From Aphis gossypii (Eukaryota > Arthropoda > Insecta > Hemiptera > Aphididae), in contig NW_026082993.1 of NCBI RefSeq assembly GCF_020184175.1, positions 28,334 to 92,333 on the forward strand: 64,000 bases of DNA. Direction: 5' to 3'. A program made the position numbers and the translations under genes. The notes below the pieces were generated by a model, which worked only from the letters and a program-made list of their open reading frames with translations, did no database searches and was not told the DNA's origin. Below, piece after piece: positions 44,541 through 56,300 of this stretch. How positions within the stretch are numbered: the first letter of the stretch is position 1; each line of letters begins with the position of its first letter.

Positions 44541-45269
44541 TAAATAAATTAAATATTACGATATTGATAATAAGTCATTAATACATATAAATTTAAGACA
44601 GATAATTTCTTATTTTGTTTTAATAAAATTAATGGTTTCATATTATATTATAATATTATTAATTAGTTTGGTAATTTTTATTTTATAATTTTTTTGTTTT
44701 TCTTATTATACATAATAATACAGTCATTATTTCTGTTAGTTGGAGCATTAATTAATTTTATTTTGTTTTAATGAAAATATTTTGTTAATTTTATTATAAT
44801 TTGTTGTCGTATTTTTGCTAAAAGTAAAAGTATTTTTTTTTCTTGAAATATAATATACACTGATGGTTTTTATAATTTTATGTGTGCCTATTTTTATTTT
44901 TTTAATAATGTGGGCGGGGACCATTGCAATATTTTAGTAAGTTGTTATACCAATAAAATTTATTAGTAATAAAAAAAATTGGTAATAGTGTGGTCTTAAA
45001 GTATTAAGTCAAAGTAGTAGTCAGATATTATTGTCTTAAGTCATAAAAACCCTTAAATTTTAAGTAAATTGCATTTAATACCATACAGATATATAATTAG
45101 TCACACAAGTATCATAACTAACCATATAAAGTAACTTATTATTTCTCTCACAATTTGACAAAATGTTGCAAACTTTAATTTGCTTCTCCTGAAAACTTGA
45201 CATTTTTGACTTATGTTGTTTGTACCGAGCATCAAAGAATTTAGAAACTTAAAATTACACTGGCAGATA
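44541..45269. other. AT-rich spacer
   Basis: Low-complexity AT-rich sequence without open frames or recognisable repeats. Confidence 0.5.
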
Positions 45270-45271
45270 GG

Positions 45272-45345
45272 ATTTGTTGTAGCTCAATGGTGTTGAGGAC
45301 TGGTATTCATATCGGGGTGCCGAGTTCGAATCTCTGTCCTCTTTT
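45272..45345 (+). repeat. tRNA-derived SINE head
   Basis: A box 'tagctcaatgg' at 45280-45290 and B box 'gagttcgaatctc' at 45322-45334, spaced as in tRNA genes. The flanks do not form an acceptor stem (gatttg versus gtcctc), so it is SINE-like. It is followed at 45405 by the dispersed repeat; the two may be one composite element. Confidence 0.65.
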
Positions 45346-45404
45346 GAATTTTTTGATCCATACGATTACAATACAATTTAATTAATTTTTATTTAACACA
45401 TTTT

Positions 45405-45690
45405 TAGATTCTAAGCGGAGCGATGAATGTATTGATTTTACAATGATGTGTGTTTTTTTTTGTTTCTGTCACCATCTTTTAGAACAGTAAAATGCTTTGA
45501 TTTTTTTCAATAGTAACTTTTCTGATAGGAAAATGAATCTTGTTGGTACTTTTTGGAGTCAAAAGTAAAGGTTTCCCAGTAGTTTTCAAAAAAAAAAAAT
45601 GAAAATAATTAAAAACAAATGAAAAATATAGGAAAAAAGGGAATTTTTACGCGAAACCAATTTTCGACAAAATCCTACCCATTAACCTAA
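45405..45690 (+). repeat. Dispersed aphid-type repeat, copy 2
   Basis: Contains 'gcggagcgatgaatgtattg', a poly-T tract, 'cccagtagttttcaaaaaaa' and 'gggaatttttacgcg'. It matches copy 1 (28310-28625, minus) block by block. Non-coding. Confidence 0.8.
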
Positions 45691-46089
45691 CCTGGGGGTC
45701 TATTCTCGAAAAGATCGAGTAAACGTATACGTAATTACTCGTATACGAGCAATTCGTAACCTTTGCTCGTCTACGTTCATTATTTTTTATTATTCATTTC
45801 TAACCTTAACTGTTAACGGACATCTTCAGTTTCCAATTTTTTTAGTTTTTTTTTCTATTTATGTCAATACAATTTTATTTGTTGGGTAAAAAATCTTGAA
45901 AATTTAATAAACTGTACAGCGGAACGACATCCACTTGACCCCCTTTTTTTAAAATTAATTTGTATTGAAGTCAATGTTTCCGAAGTTAGTCAAAAACATT
46001 ATTAATTAAATCAATTCGATTTAAATTAAAAATTTTGTAGATTAAAATATAAATTACTTATTTCACAAAAAAAATTTACATTTATTTAA
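45691..46089. other. Region upstream of NOF-type gene
   Basis: Starts with 'cctgggggtctattctcg' and a palindrome 'ctcgtatacgag' (45747-45758); otherwise AT-rich. It may include the end of the NOF element but I cannot define a terminus. Confidence 0.4.
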
Positions 46090-48712
46090 TTTATAATTTA
46101 TTTAGACATTTTTAGTAAAAAGTTGAGTGTTTGGCAAGAAATCATCGATAATATTAATGTTAAATATAAGTCAACTATTACACTAGAATCCATCCGCATT
46201 CGCGTTGCGTTAAACAGAGATGATAGTATCAGAGATAAAATTGGACTAGTTAGTGAAATAAATGTTGATTCTTATCACAGCGCAACCCCTAATAATGGTA
46301 TGAATTTAAATAACTGCTATATCGATATGCTTTTTTTCAATACGTTATTTTTATCTATAGATTGTATGGTTAATAATGGTTGTGTAACATCAAGTACGGA
46401 AGAAAACGATGAAAAAGATAAATCAAACAACATTTTTGATATAACTTTGTCCGTTGACGAGTGGAAATCTATTCAGCCTCGGGAAAAAACTTATTTTGAA
46501 AAACCTGGGCCTAGGACGTATAAAATATTATCTCCTTATAAATAGACCAATTGAAGAGGTGGGTGCAACAACCAGACATCTCCATATTATGAAAATGTTC
46601 AGTAGAGACAAAATAGTGTTTTAAAAAATAACTAAAAATTGTAAAAATTGTAAAAAATATAATTAAAATCCAATTTTGGGCTTATAATTGATGCCAACCC
46701 CCAAATTGTCAAAATAAAATTTCTGTACTCACAAAACCAAAAACAATTTGGAGATGTCTAGTTGTTGCTCTAAAAATATTATTATCGGTAACAATACATT
46801 ATAATAAATGCATTGTTTTAAACATTGATACATCTATATAAATAAATAACAAAAAGGTACAGGTTTTTTTGTTAAAATAAAAACGTTTCCTTCATTTTAT
46901 TAGTATTTATAAAACAAATTATAATAGTATTCATGAAAAAAAAAAAACAATATAAAATATAAATAACAGAAAACTTTAGATAAGTACTTGCTTTTTTTGT
47001 TAAAATAAAACTGTTACCTTAATTTTATTAACAGGTATTTAAAAACAATAAAATAAAACAATTTATAATAATAGTTAACATGAAAAAAAAACAATATAAA
47101 AATAAATAAGAGAAAATAGTAGTAGGTATACATGTTTTTGTTGATATATAAAACAAATTACTTATATTAATCATGAAAAAAAAAAACTAATATAAAATAT
47201 AAAAAAAAGAACAGTAATTTTGTTTTACTATTCATCAGAGTCATCTTCATAATATGGTAAATCGTTTGATTCGAGATCATTGTAGAACCAGAGATTGTCA
47301 GGTGGGACATACTTAGATGCCAAATCCATAACATCTTTTAATTTAGCTTCTTTTATTTTAAGAGGACTATTATACAGAATACTTGAAGGTCCTGGTAGAC
47401 TTAACTGTGCATTTGGTTTATGTAATTTGAAAAGTTCTTTGGCAGTGGAATGAACCGATATACTTGCATACAAACCATCTTTAGTATACTCCATAAATCG
47501 GTATGATAAAATGGAAAAATGTTTCACTGTTTTTTTTTAAAAAAGGTTTTGTATGATCTGCATAATTCAGAAGTGTATCTTGTTTTATTTCTATAACATT
47601 AAAGCTTTTGCATGTATCTTTTTCAAGTTTTTGGTAAGTGGCTGGCAAAAAAACATATTCTAATTTTATTTTTTTTTTCGATTAATGCAAAAGCTCTGTC
47701 ACAAGGTAAAAAACTGTGTCCAGGTTGTGGATATCGATGTACTATAGTTTTTATACCAAATCTTTTTGTTAATGCTAATGTGTAAAAGTATTGTGTTTGA
47801 CCAAAGTTTTTATTTTGTGCGCTACAGTTGTCAGAAAACAAATATACAGTCTCAACACTTTTATCCATTATATTGGAAAAAAAATGATTTATAAAATTTA
47901 TAACTTCATTTTGACTCTTGCGACCTGTAGCTTCGTCATACATATAAAAAAAGATTTACCTGTTTTCCCTGAATGTATACAAAAATTGTATACCCATAGT
48001 TGCCGTTCATAATAACATCTCCACTTGGTATTTGGAGTAGTGGCATATTTTGTTGATAATCAAATGATAAAACTTCTAATTTGTTGTTTGGATCCTTGGA
48101 TTTTATAGTTTTTTCTTTTAATACTTTAAATACTTCAGCTTTAGAGAGGTGTAATTGTTTTTCAGTCTGTAGTTTATTTTTAATTCTTTATTGGTTTCCA
48201 CTTTAATTACATTTTGAAGCTTACCACACACCTGACAGGTATCAGAACGTGGATAGCCAAAAGAAAATTTAAAATTAGTTAAAAAGTATCTTCGATAGAA
48301 GTCATAGGAAAGATTTGGTTTTATATTCTCATTTTCTAGTACTTGTTGCCAATTTTCATTTTCATATTTCAACATGTAAGCTCATACATTTTATACATAT
48401 TAAGATCAGGTGATAGGTATCGAACAGATTCATTTTTATTGCGGCTGTAATGAGATTCATGAGCAGGAAAACTTCTAATGTGAGTGTCTACCTGAAAAAA
48501 GTTTTCTCACTTTTAGAATTTCCTCTATTCATATGTTTTCCGCGCTTATCTACTGGACTTGGTATATTATTTTGTATTGATTTTATGATCCGTTCCACTC
48601 TAGATTTATGTATGCCAAACAGAGAACAGAAAGCTTTCTGGCACACTACTTTTTCATTTTGATCAACTCTGATTGTATAAATACAAGCACATGATTTAGG
48701 TTTACTAGAATC

Positions 48713-51700
48713 ACAGATTATATGAAAACAGATTGTGCACTTAGATGTAAACAAAAAATGACCTGATAAGGTTGTCTCCAAAATCAATGTGACCATTTCA
48801 ACGGACTAAAAATATTTGAACCTTATCATATAATGGTGGCTTACCTGATAGTGATACCGGAACAATGCTTGTAAACATTTTGTTATGATCTTATGAACTC
48901 TGAGTCTCTGAGACTCTGACTCTTCCTTGTCGTGCTCTGACTTGTGATTTTCACGTGTTTGGAAATTGGTGTTCTGATTGTTTTTAAATTTGAATTCGTT
49001 TGTTGAAATTGTTTTTCACTAAAGTTTGCAGTAGTCATTTATTTCGTAAAAAACCTTTTTTATAGTATTTATATTGTCAAATTTGTTTCATAAAATTGTA
49101 CACAATCTAATACTATAAAAATGACTATTTGTGCAGTCAAATTTTGCAACAATAAAATGTCACAAACAAAAAACATTAGCTACTTCAGATTTCCAAGCGA
49201 CCAATTGAGGTGAGTGATTGAATTTGTTTTATAATTTTCATGTATATGCATTATAATTTGATGTATTACTAATTTACTTTAGGTGTAAACAATGGATGGA
49301 AAATTGTCACACTGTAAATTTGTTAAAAAAAGATCCTGCTATTTTATACAAAAATTACAGAGTGTGTGGTGTTCATTTTGAAGACAATATGTTTTTAAAT
49401 CCAAGTAGCAGGAACCGTCTTACAATGAATGCCGTGCCAACAATATTTAGTGGTAAGATTTTGTTTACTAAAATTAATATTTTTTATACTCCGTGAAAAC
49501 TATTCTACTTTACTTTTTCTGTGGCTACACGGCTGAGAGATGCATATGGATAGTTCAGCTACCAAAATTCTTCCCAACAAATTGATTAATGCAATTGATG
49601 CACCCTCAGAGCCCTGAGGGTATCCAGTGAATTGCAGATTTTGACTTAAGTTTATTCACATTAATTTAATCATTATACTTTATTTTTTTTTCTTCTTTTA
49701 AAGCTAGTTAGTTAGTTTTTTTTAAGTTTAATTAATTAGTTTTTTTTTTAGTTTAGTTTTAACTGCAATTGTAAAATTATTTTTATTTAATTTAATTAAA
49801 TAAAATGTATTTTACTATTAGCAAATGTTATGATTTTTTTCAAGCATCTACTAATGCCATGCAAATGAATGAACTACTTTAATATTAAAATAAAAATATC
49901 ATTTATAGCTGAAATATTGTATGAGAGAGAAAAAGAAAAGAAATTGGTAGATAAAAAGGAAAAAGAAATTGGAGAAGAAAAGGTAATGCAAGAATTCGAG
50001 ACTCAGATTGCAATGGCTTCATGTTCCAGTCCATCACATTCATTATCTTACAGTGATAATGTCCTGGATAATGTATATACAAATGTCAGTGATGTGTCTA
50101 GTTGCTCTTCCGTTTCTAGTAAGCTGCAAGTATCTACTAGTGATTCATCTTGCCAAACTCCACTTTATCTTACTAACAGAACTCCAAGAAATTTGAAACT
50201 ACAAAACAAACTTCAGTCCAAAAACAAAGAAATTAAAGATATGAAAAAACAAATTAATGCCATAACTCAACAATTAGTACAAGTAAATACTGTTGAACAA
50301 ATGTTAACGTTATGTGAGAAGTTTTTACCTCCTAGTTTATTTTTAATTATTAATACACATGTTAATTGTAGAAATACAAAAGCAGTTGGGTATAGGTATA
50401 GTAATGAATTTAAACAATTAGCTCTTACCATTTATTTTTTGGGACCAAGGGTATATAAGTTTTTGCAATCAACTCTTGCCCTGCCTAATCCATGTACACT
50501 AAGACGTGTAACAAAAAATTATGAAATAACTCCTGGTCTTAATGATTTATTGTTTAATTTTTTACAATTTAAAATACAACATTTTTTACCTGAATCATTA
50601 GAATGTGTGTTGTGTGCGGATGAAATGTCCATAAAAAGTAATTTACTTTATAACATAAGTAAGGATGAAATAATAGGATTTAATGAAACAAACAATCGCA
50701 AAACGTACGATCCAGCTAAATTTGTACTTGTATTAATGATTCAAGGCGTAAATTTTAATTGGAAGCAACCAATTGCTTATTTCTTTGTTTCGAACAGTTG
50801 TACAGGTTTTGATTTGCAGGACATAATTTTAACCAGTATTTTAAAACTTGAAAATATTAAAATTAATGTTAAAGCATTTGTTAGTGATATGGGTTCCAAT
50901 TTCATAGGCCTATCAAGTAAACTTCAAGTTAGTTCCGAAAGGCCATATTTTGAAGTTAACAATAAAAAAATAGTGTATATATTTGATCCACCACATCTTT
51001 TAAAAGCCACCAGAAATATGTTTTATCAACATAATTTTAAGTTCAATAATGAATTTATTGAAAAAAAACATTTGATTTTATTTTATAATCAAGATAGTAA
51101 AAATAATCTTCGCACTGCTCCTAAAATAACATATTCTCATATATTTCCTGGACCTTTTGAAAAAATGCGTGTTTATTTAGCAGCACAGGTGTTTAGTGAG
51201 AATGTCGCAGCTGGAATGCTAGTTTTCTTAGCATCAAGTTACTTATCTTATACTTCATTACCTACAATTAACTTCATTCGAAATATGGATAAACTTTTTG
51301 ATATCTTTAATTCATCTAAACGACCTGGCTTAAAAAATTTTAATAGACCTTTTAAAAATACTGATACCCAAATTTCCCATTTAAAATTTATGGAAAACTT
51401 TTTTAAAACACTACAAGTATTTAACAAAAAAACAAATGTTGAAGTGACAAACCAAATGAAATTTATTAGAGGCTGGTTAATTTCAATCTCTGGTTTATTT
51501 CATTTGTGGGAGTCACTAAAAGTTACTAATACTGATGAAAATTATGTTTTGTATACAAACCGAATTAACCAAGATAGGTTGGAAAATGTATTTGGCACAT
51601 TTCGCACCCAACATAATGGAAATAATATTAATCAAACTCCCATACAATTCATCTGGTCATTTAAACAAAATTGTTGTCTTAATTATTTTACTCATTCAGA

Positions 51701-52718
51701 GAATGCAAATTGTATAGCAGACTTTGATGAAATTTTATCTAAAATAAAGACTGATACTTTTAATGACGAAACCATAAAAATAATATTTCAAGATAAAAAT
51801 CCATTTAAATTTAAAAAAAATACGCTTACAATAGATACCCAGATTATAGAAATTTATCTATACCCGAGAAAAATGCTTTTACATATGTTTGTGGGTTTTT
51901 AATGAAAAAATGTTTAGAAAAACATAGTTGCGAAGTTTGTATTCATTATGCAAAATCACAAAACAAATTGGATGAGTCTTTCTTACTTTGTTATTTCAAA
52001 GCATATGAAAATTCAGAAAAGTCTATGTATGGAAATTTAATGATGCCACAACACGAATTTTACAATTATATAGATGAGTTAGAAAACATTTTTATAAATA
52101 GGTTACCACAAATAGCTATTGAGAATGAAGTAGGTATTAAGTTAAAGCTAAGCATGACTAATGTTGTATTTCGGCATCCGTGTCCACTGTTTAATAAAGA
52201 ATATTTAATTAATTATTTTATAAGGTTTAGGATTCATGCTGCTATTAAATTTTTAAATAGAAATTTAATTTCAGAGAAACAAAAAAAAATAGAAAGTTAT
52301 GTATTTTAAATCATTTATAAATTAATTATAAGGATAATCATGTTTTAAATTTATAATATGTATTAATTTTTAATTGTTTATATTAAAAAATTTAAGTTGT
52401 TTGTAGTTTACCTATATTATAACATTATTTAATTGTCAATATATTGTTGTATACTGTGATAAATTTAAATAAATATATTTTTGGGCAAAAATTTGCATAT
52501 TTTACTTTTCTGTTAATTAACGTACTAAAGTTCGAATAACTTGTAAGTTGTAAAGTTCACTGGTTTAATTCAAATTTCAAAAATATGGTATGTATATACA
52601 ATAAATTAGCATTGCTATTTGTGGTCACACTTATTTGGGAGCCGACCAATCAAAGCACCTTATTCATTTTTTACATTGCAACATACGAAGTGCACAATCT
52701 GTTTTCATATAATCTGTG
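48713..52718 (+). mobile_element. P1: P-element-like transposon, 31-bp TIR, 8-bp TSD
   Basis: TIRs are identical over 31 bp, starting CACAGATTATATGAAAACAG; the left copy begins at 48712/48713, the right copy ends at 52718. The duplication CTAGAATC lies at 48705-48712 and 52719-52726 (it overlaps the left TIR by one C). Both the 31-bp TIR and the 8-bp duplication match the canonical Drosophila P element. An internal inverted 8-mer (tgtgacca at 48788-48795, tggtcaca at 52622-52629) lies 75 and 89 bp from the ends, in the place of the P element's internal inverted repeats. Excision rejoins the DDE-C frame (KRPKDSS-KPKSC). Confidence 0.93.
49121..52309 (+). CDS. THAP/P-element transposase (P1), one frameshift
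   Basis: Three exons: 49121-49209 (donor GTGAGT), 49283-49452 (donor GTAAGA) and 49909-52309 (acceptor TTTATAG). Exons 1-2 give a full THAP domain: CAVKFCNN, FRFPSD, CKQWMENC, YRVCGVHFEDNMF and AVPTIF. Exon 3 has a coiled coil (residues about 155-190 of the joined protein), then the P-type RNase-H core: ECVLCADEMSIKSNLLY, KAFVSDMGSNFIGL, IFDPPHLLKATRNM. The inserted GTP-binding-like domain follows, then NRINQDRLENVFGTFRTQHN. About 885 residues, near human THAP9. A single shift in the A8 run at 51813-51820 separates the last 160 residues (ending ...YICGFLMKKCLEKHSCEVC-type); it may be a sequence error. Confidence 0.88.
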
Positions 52719-53366
52719 CTAGAATCCTTGGGACGTTTTCTTACAATTTTATTCACTTTTATTAAGCCACCAAGAAAAGTATCTTGTTTCTCCTTGTGTC
52801 CTATTTCATTAAATAAATTTAAAATTTTACTTTTTTCGCTATCCAGTACTTTGGTAAAACATTTGCGGATACATTTACAGTCAGGTCCTGTTACTCTTGG
52901 CATTACGTGTTTTCCACGTAAACTTAAATGATCTACACCAGTTGCATTCAAACTTTTACTCACATTTCGTTTCCATCTATAAATATTCTTACTTTTTTTT
53001 TTACCTTGAGTTCTGTTTTCTTCATCGGAATCTTCTATGATACGAACACCGTCATCTTCGACATTGACATTATTACTTATTGTTTATAGGTCACTGTCAT
53101 AAGCCAAAATATTACCAAGATTGCTATTAAGATCAGATAAGATAGATATATCAGACACTTCAACAGGCGAGAATGGATTATAATCGGAATCATCAAAGCT
53201 ATTCGAAAACGTAGTCGAAACACTCATTTTTATCACAAATATTTAGTTAATACTTAATAAAACTGCAAATCCACTAAAACTAAAGGAACAATATTTAGAA
53301 ATTAGAAATTAATGTATGATAACAATATACCATTAATTTCATATCAGTCATAAGAACAGTCAATAC

Positions 53367-56300
53367 CACGGACTAAGATAGTATGGACTGGAAACGAACT
53401 GGTGGGCGGGTGACGGGGAACCGGGCCGCTTATGGAATGGAGTAGGCTTGTGCGGGGGGAAATGGAGCAAGTGCGAATGTAGCGCTACTACGGACTAGGA
53501 TTGAACTATTAGTTATTCCTATTATTTAATATATGTAATACATTTTTGATGTCGTAAAATGGTTTTGAGGAAAATAGATTCTGGATTTTTAAAACGTAAG
53601 GTAATAAGTACACATGCAAAACAAAAATACGCGATTTCCTTATTAACCAAAAAATAATTATATAATTATATAATTTCATTAATATTTTAATTTATGTATT
53701 AACAAGTTTTGAATTCTTCTTTTTCTTTGCATTATTTTTTTTTTTGATCATTGTTTAAAACTTTTGTATATTGACACATCCTCATCTTTACGTAATATGA
53801 TATTATAAAAGTCAGTACTTCAATTTTATGAATACTGCATGGAAAAGTGTTGATAAGTTTCAATTTTTTGTTAAAAAAATCATCAACTGTCTGTTGAAAA
53901 ACATCATAATCATTGCAAAATTTTTGAAATGATTCCTCTAAGTTCGTCAACAAATTGAATAAGAATGTGCTTGGATGAATTAAGCCTCCCCTAGTTTTAA
54001 TATTTGTGAGAGCTGCTTCAGCCATATCACAAAATGATGTTTTACCTAAAATAATAATTTTTAGTTAAGGAATTAAATAATTTTATAACTCTTTGCTTTA
54101 CCTTGTACTGCAATTTGACAATTGTTACACTTAATGTGTTTATTAATATATCTTGTGACATACCCACAGATGTAATATAACACACATGATTCTGTATCTG
54201 ATTTATAGTAGTCATGACCACTAAAAATATCAGCTTGAAATTCATTGTCTACTTCTATGTCTTGAGCAACTAATGTATATCTAACCTTTTCTTTAAATGA
54301 TCAATTTTTAATTGTTTTTCAGATGTGTCATTATTACTAAATACATCTTTTATATCCTTTATACTCAATTTCAAATCCAATATTCTGCAATTACCGCTCT
54401 TAGGAGGCTTTATTATGGAATATACTGATAGTAACTTGTATACCTGTAAGAATGTTGGACAATTGGGGTGATCGTTCGGACCAGTTGCCTGTCTCGCCAT
54501 ACCAAAAAATTGCTGTTGATGTAAGAAAAAAAATTGTTATTAGAATATATTAAGTTTTCTGTGAAAGTTTTTGTTAAAATGTTGTTAAAATTAGGAACAT
54601 TTTAACGACTTTTGTTTATTTTACCTCTAGTTTATCCTGGTTCATTTTTTAAGTTAAAACATATTTAAATCCGTATTCTTCCAAAAGGTGCTTGGATAAC
54701 TCTATTACTGATTTTATGGTAACACGCAGACCTTCAGCAGTCGATTTTGATAAAAATTCTTCTTCAGGAATAGAATGATTAAGTACATGGTCTTCCCATA
54801 AATCAAGCCATACTTTAGTATTTTCTAATACCTAATTATAATCATAAATTAATCAAAATAATTTTTTTTTGATTTATAAAAATATGTAGGTATACTGTTA
54901 GCGTTTTGCTACTAATTAGTAATTATATCATTTTACTTACAACAAAATCATGACTTTTATGTTTGATACCCTCGGCTGGATGCCTTCGGTTTAATGTATC
55001 AAACAGTCTGTTTATTCGTTCTGTGAATATTTGTGTAGGCTCACTGTTTTCTAATGATTTGATTTTAGCGTGACAACGGTAATATTCAATTCCTTTAGCC
55101 ATCGAATTACTAAAAATCTGTAAAATTATTAAAGAACAGCCATATTATTTATTAGATGAAATTTATAAAAAAGATATATTACCTGGGTAGCTAATTTGAC
55201 ATTTATCTTACTAAAACTGTCAGGTGCCAAATGTCTGTGTGTAATTTTTGGACACACTATCAATGGTGCAATACAATCTCTTTCTAAATCATTTTTATGT
55301 ACCTCCACATAGTGCGACCATCTAATGTAATTAGAATCTGGTGATTCCTGTAAAATAATACATTTTGTTACAAATTAAATAGTAAAAAACATTTTCATAT
55401 TTACTCTCAATCCTTTTTTATTGAACAGTCTATTCCGGATATTTTTTATAAGATGAGGTGCGTCCGAGATCATAAAAATTTTTCTCTCATTATTTAGAGG
55501 ATGTTCAAATGAATTTGTGACTTTTCCTTTTTCACCAGTCACACCTAATTCTGACCAGAGCTTACGATTTGTTGTTGCTCCATCAGAGACAACTCCATTT
55601 ACTATTACTCCACATTTTTCCAGTAAACAAATTGCTTTTATTACTAGTTGTGACAAAACTGAACCTGATATAATTTAAATAATATTTTATATATTAAATA
55701 TGATACAATTTTAGTCGTTTTTATAAATTAAAAAAACTTTTCAAAAATTGCATTTACAATAAAAACATCACATACTTACAACTTACCACAGGCATAATTA
55801 TAGTTTGTAATAATATAAATAAACTACCTAATAGTTACTCATAATGGTTATTGGTTATACTAAATATATACTTATCTAATTTATTACTTCCAAGACATAA
55901 ACTTGCATTTCCCAAAACAGACAATGATCAAATCATGCAACATAAAATAATATAATACACAAATTATAAAGGTTACAAACAAAAATAGGTAACTACTGAA
56001 TGTTAGATATTATAATATTTTAATTGACGGACATTTATACATGTTACCTTTAACAGGACCGTTTGAAGCGAAAACTGCAATTGGTTGTGTGAAGTTTGCT
56101 CCAAGACTTTGAAAAAGAAAAACCAAACCATGGTTGGCTTTTAACCCCGAACTTTCAATTTCCCCACCAAAATTCTCTAAGCCAGAGTATGTTAGGGTTT
56201 GGGAATTCACTTGCAAACTTTCACGCAGGAATATCTCATCAAAAACTAACATACCATGCTTTTGTTCTTTACTAAACAAGGATACTTTCTTTTTGAATAA

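Larger units (their letters stand above)
47228..53227 (-). pseudogene. DDE-C transposase-like gene, split by P1
   Basis: Starts at ATG 53227 (MSVSTTFSNSFDDSDYNPFS). Acidic N-terminus; TAA in frame at 53084-53086. Then a basic stretch, CKCIRKCFTKVLDSEKSKIL, HKEKQDTFLGGLI, and KRPKDSS, where P1 is inserted. Beyond P1: KPKSCACIYTIRVDQNEKVV, CQKAFCSLFGIHKSRVERII, then after a T-run shift VDTHIRSFPAHESHYSRNKN. SFGYPRSDTCQVCGKLQN, YDEATGRKSQNEVI, YLFSDNCSAQNKNFGQTQYF and HRYPQPGHSFLPCDRAFALI follow, with an acidic C-terminus (YYEDDSDE). Several homopolymer frameshifts break it. Comparison with DDE-A gives the shared order CxC...ESHY...CxxC...SDNCxxQN...GHxxxxxDxxxxxIE. Confidence 0.75.

Noticed and set aside
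45272..45345. True tRNA gene
   Set aside because: Boxes and spacing are good but the acceptor stem fails; followed by a dispersed repeat, so SINE-like.
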